7,511 bases of DNA from Verrucomicrobiales bacterium (GTDB lineage Bacteria > Verrucomicrobiota > Verrucomicrobiia > Verrucomicrobiales > DEV007): positions 1-7,511 of the forward strand of contig JAKMGR010000564.1 in the NCBI GenBank assembly GCA_022424805.1. Direction: 5' to 3'. Below are positions 5,198 to 7,511 of this stretch, one piece after another; within the stretch, counting starts at the first letter, position 1; every line of letters starts with the position of its first letter. The position numbers were made by a program, and so were the translations under genes. The notes below the pieces were generated by a model. It searched no databases. It saw only the letters and a program-made list of their open reading frames with translations, and was not told where the DNA came from.

Positions 5198-5214
5198 AGT
5201 GCTCAGCAACTTCG

Positions 5215-5817
5215 CTACCCGAAACTGGTTGTCATCAGCAAAGCCTGATTTAACAGCCGCAGATACTCATACCGCGGGATCTCACGACAGCCAAAGCGAC
5301 TGAGATGAGTGGTCGTCCACTGGGTATCGAGAAGCTGGAAATTCCGCTCTTTCAACCGGTCCACCAGGTGACACAGCGCCACTTTCGAAGCATCAGTCTC
5401 ACGGCTGAACATCGATTCACCGAAAAACGCGCCACCGATCGCAATGCCGTAGAGGCCGCCGACAAGCTCACCGTCTTTCCAACACTCCACCGAATGGGCG
5501 TATCCCAACTCGAAAAGCTTTTCGTAGCTCGTGATGATCTCGCGACTGATCCACGTCGTTCGACGATCCGAACATCCTCGCACCACCCCGGAAAAGGCAG
5601 TGTCGATCCGAATTTCGAAGGGTTCTTTTTTGATCGTTCGAGCGAGGCTTTTGGGAATGTGAAATTCACCCAGAGGGATCACTCCCCTCGGGTCTGGAGA
5701 AAACCAGCCGATCTCCCCACGATTGTCCATTGCCATGGGAAACATACCACCACGATACGCAGCGATTAAGACCGCCGGTCGGATGTAGCCTTCCCTGGTA
5801 AAAATCGACTCGGACAT
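5215..5817 (-). CDS. aat: Leucyl/phenylalanyl-tRNA--protein transferase
   Basis: Aat transfers Leu or Phe from charged tRNA to proteins with N-terminal Arg or Lys, marking them for ClpS/ClpAP degradation by the N-end rule; it is cytoplasmic. Of the 200 residues, YRGGMFPM (21-28), GWFSPDPRGVIPL (37-49), DTAF (72-75), TTWISREI (87-94), GYAHSVECW (105-113), GELVGGLYGIAIGGAFFGESM (in two parts, 116-125 and 126-136) and TDASKVAL (141-148) are family hallmarks. It lacks the longer N-terminal domain of the 234-residue E. coli enzyme, as short Aat forms do. I chose the ATG at 5817; a TTG at 5859 would add 14 lysine-rich residues (SKKKRASNFKYPR) and remains possible. Neither has a convincing Shine-Dalgarno sequence. 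It is divergent from fbaA and converges on thiS. Confidence 0.95.
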   Translation of the reverse strand: MSESIFTREGYIRPAVLIAAYRGGMFPMAMDNRGEIGWFSPDPRGVIPLGEFHIPKSLARTIKKEPFEIRIDTAFSGVVRGCSDRRTTWISREIITSYEKLFELGYAHSVECWKDGELVGGLYGIAIGGAFFGESMFSRETDASKVALCHLVDRLKERNFQLLDTQWTTTHLSRFGCREIPRYEYLRLLNQALLMTTSFG

Positions 5818-5906
5818 ACGTGGATATTTGAAATTAGAGGCCCTTTTCTTTTTTGACAAACCTAAAACGCCTCAGCACAAGGATTCCGGCAATATTGGAG
5901 CAGAAT

Positions 5907-5933
5907 CTGACAAATTCCTCGCTTGAAAATAAT
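5907..5933 (+). promoter_or_regulatory. Possible fbaA promoter
   Basis: CTGACA (5907-5912, 5 of 6) and AATAAT (5928-5933, 5 of 6) lie 15 bases apart, which is short. Transcription would start near 5940, giving a leader of about 20 bases with CAGG (5948-5951) 8 bases before the ATG as a weak ribosome site. Confidence 0.35.
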
Positions 5934-5959
5934 TAACCCTGCGCTTACAGGTCCGCACT

Positions 5960-6994
5960 ATGCCAGTAGCTACACCGAAACAATTCGAAGCCATGTTGGA
6001 TGCGGCTCAGCAGGGAGGCTACGCCTACCCTGCGATCAACTGCTCCAGCATTGTGACCATCAATGCGGCCCTCAAAGCGTTCGCCGATAACAAGTCTGAC
6101 GGAATTATTCAGTTTTCCACAGGTGCGGGCCAGTTCGCTTCCGGACTCAACCACAAGAGTGCGGTGCACGGAACGATCGTTCTCGCCGAGGCCACTCACC
6201 GTCTCGCCGAGCAGTATGACATCCTCGTCGCTCTCAACACAGACCACTGCCGTCCGCATGTCGCTGCTGAATTCCTAGATCCCCTCATCGACGCAACCGC
6301 TAAGCGTCGCGCCAGTGGCGAGAACAACCTCTTCCAGAACCACATGCTCGACGCATCGGAGCTCTCCTTGGAAGATAACATGAAGATTTCTCAGGAATAC
6401 CTCAAGAAGTGTGCTGAGAACGAGATTATTCTCGAAGTGGAAGCAGGCGTTGTCGGTGGTGAAGAAGACGGAGCCGCCGGAACCGAGGACACTCCAGACG
6501 AGGACCTCTACACAACGACCGACGACATGCTCGCCGTTTATGAAGCACTCCATCCCCTTGGTCGTTTCACATTCGCCGCTACTTTCGGCAACGTCCACGG
6601 TCACTACAAGCCAGGAGCAGTGAAACTTCGCCCTGAGATTCTCAAGGAAGGTCAGGATGCTGTTACCGGAAAATTCGGAGCGGAAGCTGAGTTCGACCTC
6701 GTTTTCCATGGCGGATCTGGATCTACTCTCGAAGAGATCCGCGAGACACTCGACTATGGTGTCGTGAAGATGAACGTCGACACGGACACTCAGTATGCAT
6801 TCTCCCGCCCTATAGCAGATCACATGCTTGTGAACTATGAAGGAGTCATCAAATGCGATGGCGAAATCGGAAACAAGAAAGTCTACGATCCCCGCGCTTA
6901 TCTCAAGGCAGGTGAAGAAGGAATGGCCAACCGCATCGCAGAAGCCTGCGAAGATCTTCTTTCAGTTGGCAAGACGATCTCCGGTGATGTCTAA
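5960..6994 (+). CDS. fbaA: Fructose-bisphosphate aldolase, class II
   Basis: This zinc-dependent aldolase reversibly splits fructose 1,6-bisphosphate into glyceraldehyde 3-phosphate and dihydroxyacetone phosphate, in glycolysis and gluconeogenesis. Its 344 residues closely follow the class IIA type of E. coli FbaA and mycobacterial Fba. Visible marks are YAYPAINCSS (21-30), SDGIIQFSTGAGQFASGL (46-63), TDHC with catalytic Asp95 and zinc ligand His96, EVEAGVVGGEEDG (159-171), GNVHGHYKPG with His213, VFHGGSGS with His250, and KMNVDTDTQYAF (270-281), which binds phosphate and substrate. Asn93 precedes TDHC where His is common. The ATG at 5960 begins MPVATPKQF, the family start. The gene stands alone, with a strong terminator 33 bases past its stop and aat diverging upstream. 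Confidence 0.97.
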   Translation: MPVATPKQFEAMLDAAQQGGYAYPAINCSSIVTINAALKAFADNKSDGIIQFSTGAGQFASGLNHKSAVHGTIVLAEATHRLAEQYDILVALNTDHCRPHVAAEFLDPLIDATAKRRASGENNLFQNHMLDASELSLEDNMKISQEYLKKCAENEIILEVEAGVVGGEEDGAAGTEDTPDEDLYTTTDDMLAVYEALHPLGRFTFAATFGNVHGHYKPGAVKLRPEILKEGQDAVTGKFGAEAEFDLVFHGGSGSTLEEIRETLDYGVVKMNVDTDTQYAFSRPIADHMLVNYEGVIKCDGEIGNKKVYDPRAYLKAGEEGMANRIAEACEDLLSVGKTISGDV

Positions 6995-7026
6995 TCACTG
7001 ATTCCCAGTAACGGAATTTCTACTAG

Positions 7027-7059
7027 AAAGCTGGGTCGGGAAACTGATCCGGCTTTTTT
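7027..7059 (+). terminator. Strong intrinsic terminator of fbaA
   Basis: AAAGCTGGGTC (7027-7037) pairs over 11 positions (two G-U) with GATCCGGCTTT (7046-7056), closing an 8-base loop, and runs into T6 (7054-7059). It lies 33 bases after the fbaA stop. A second palindrome, TTTCTA-C-TAGAAA (7017-7029), overlaps its left arm and could compete. Confidence 0.9.
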
Positions 7060-7128
7060 GTGAAGAATCTTGAGGGCGTCATTCTGCTATTGTCAGCGCA
7101 TTGGAAAAGTGGCAGCCTCCACCCACCT

Positions 7129-7511
7129 ATGAAATCCAGCAAACTCCTGATTTTCCTCGCAACAATCGCCATCGCGGCGACTCCAGCCTTTGCCGATCAC
7201 CACAAGAAGGGTGAGAAAAAGAAAAAGTCGGAAACTCCCAAGCAGCATCCGACTGGTTACACCGACACTCCGTTTCTCCCTGGTGGAAAATGGCGCGTCC
7301 ATGATGATGCCCGCCCTCGCCCTGAAGTCGTTGCTCCTGGCAAAACCGCAGCTGATGCACCTTCTGATGCCATCGTTCTTTTCGACGGAAAGAATCTCGA
7401 TGAGTGGGTCATGGAAAAAGACGGATCTCCCGCTGATTGGATTGTCGGAGAGGGATACATGCAGGTTCCTCCAAAAGGTGAAGGCGTCGGAGGCTACATC
7501 AAGACAAAGCG
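7129..7511 (+). CDS. Secreted DUF1080 (3-keto-disaccharide hydrolase type) protein, N-terminal part
   Basis: The first 127 codons are present; the frame is still open at the window edge. Residues 1-22 (MKSSKLLIFLATIAIAATPAFA) form a clear signal peptide in two parts: basic MKSSK, then a hydrophobic core ending in AFA before D23, a good signal peptidase I site. A lysine-rich, charged linker (about 24-38) follows, then PGGKWRVHDDARPRP and SDAIVLFDGKNLDEWV, the typical entry to a DUF1080 beta-sandwich, and ADWIVGEGYMQVPP. DUF1080 proteins are abundant in Verrucomicrobiota and Planctomycetota; some members cleave 3-keto-glycosides, but many are unassigned, so the substrate cannot be given. The ATG has no Shine-Dalgarno sequence. 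It is separated from fbaA by a terminator and so has its own promoter, which I could not identify. Confidence 0.88.
   Translation, partial: MKSSKLLIFLATIAIAATPAFADHHKKGEKKKKSETPKQHPTGYTDTPFLPGGKWRVHDDARPRPEVVAPGKTAADAPSDAIVLFDGKNLDEWVMEKDGSPADWIVGEGYMQVPPKGEGVGGYIKTK

Noticed and set aside
5853..5858. Perfect TTGACA as an fbaA -35 element
   Set aside because: The bases 16-18 positions downstream (CACAAG region) do not resemble a -10, so the site at 5907-5933 is preferred.
6275..6823. Open frame of 182 codons on the minus strand inside fbaA
   Set aside because: It is antisense to a strongly conserved aldolase and shows no independent motif.

Overview
The window looks like a chromosomal segment of a member of the Verrucomicrobiota, perhaps Opitutae-like. 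That placement is an inference from protein flavour: a secreted DUF1080 (3-keto-disaccharide hydrolase type) protein, an unusual LysM protein, a family-typical AccA and moderate GC. It is not a phylogenetic result. The content is mostly housekeeping. I see no prophage, transposase, CRISPR array, tRNA or rRNA, and no gene-free stretch longer than 300 bases.

Layout, left to right. The first 3.5 kb is read leftward. It starts with the N-terminal 40 codons of a probable TrmH/SpoU-type RNA methyltransferase (1-121), preceded by a small four-helix membrane protein (124-468). Further upstream is an apparent three-gene operon transcribed from 3051 down to 641: an uncharacterised 175-residue protein, a membrane-anchored LysM protein whose C-terminus resembles an L,D-transpeptidase without its catalytic residues, and accA (acetyl-CoA carboxylase alpha subunit). 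The acyl carrier protein gene acpP (3291-3533) is also leftward and ends in a strong intrinsic terminator. From 3683 rightward lie thiH and thiS, two genes of thiazole synthesis, without thiG beside them. The gene aat (5215-5817, leftward) converges on thiS. The gene fbaA (5960-6994, rightward, class II aldolase) has its own strong terminator, and a secreted DUF1080 protein begins at 7129 and runs off the right edge.

How the genes relate. accA and acpP both serve type II fatty acid synthesis, making malonyl-CoA and carrying the growing acyl chain. They sit on the same strand but are separated by a terminator. The LysM protein and accA share an apparent transcript, linking cell-envelope and membrane-lipid functions. 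ThiS is the sulfur carrier and ThiH makes the dehydroglycine substrate, so the two feed the same thiazole synthase reaction.

The most notable non-routine signals are the apparently dead transpeptidase-like domain, a roughly 30-residue insert near the C-terminus of ThiH, a perfect 12-bp palindrome inside a possible acpP promoter that overlaps a terminator-like hairpin facing thiH, a REP-like hairpin with a GTAG foot between thiS and aat, and a pair of similar 8-3-8 hairpins downstream of accA and thiS. I found no convincing evidence of a wholly new system here.
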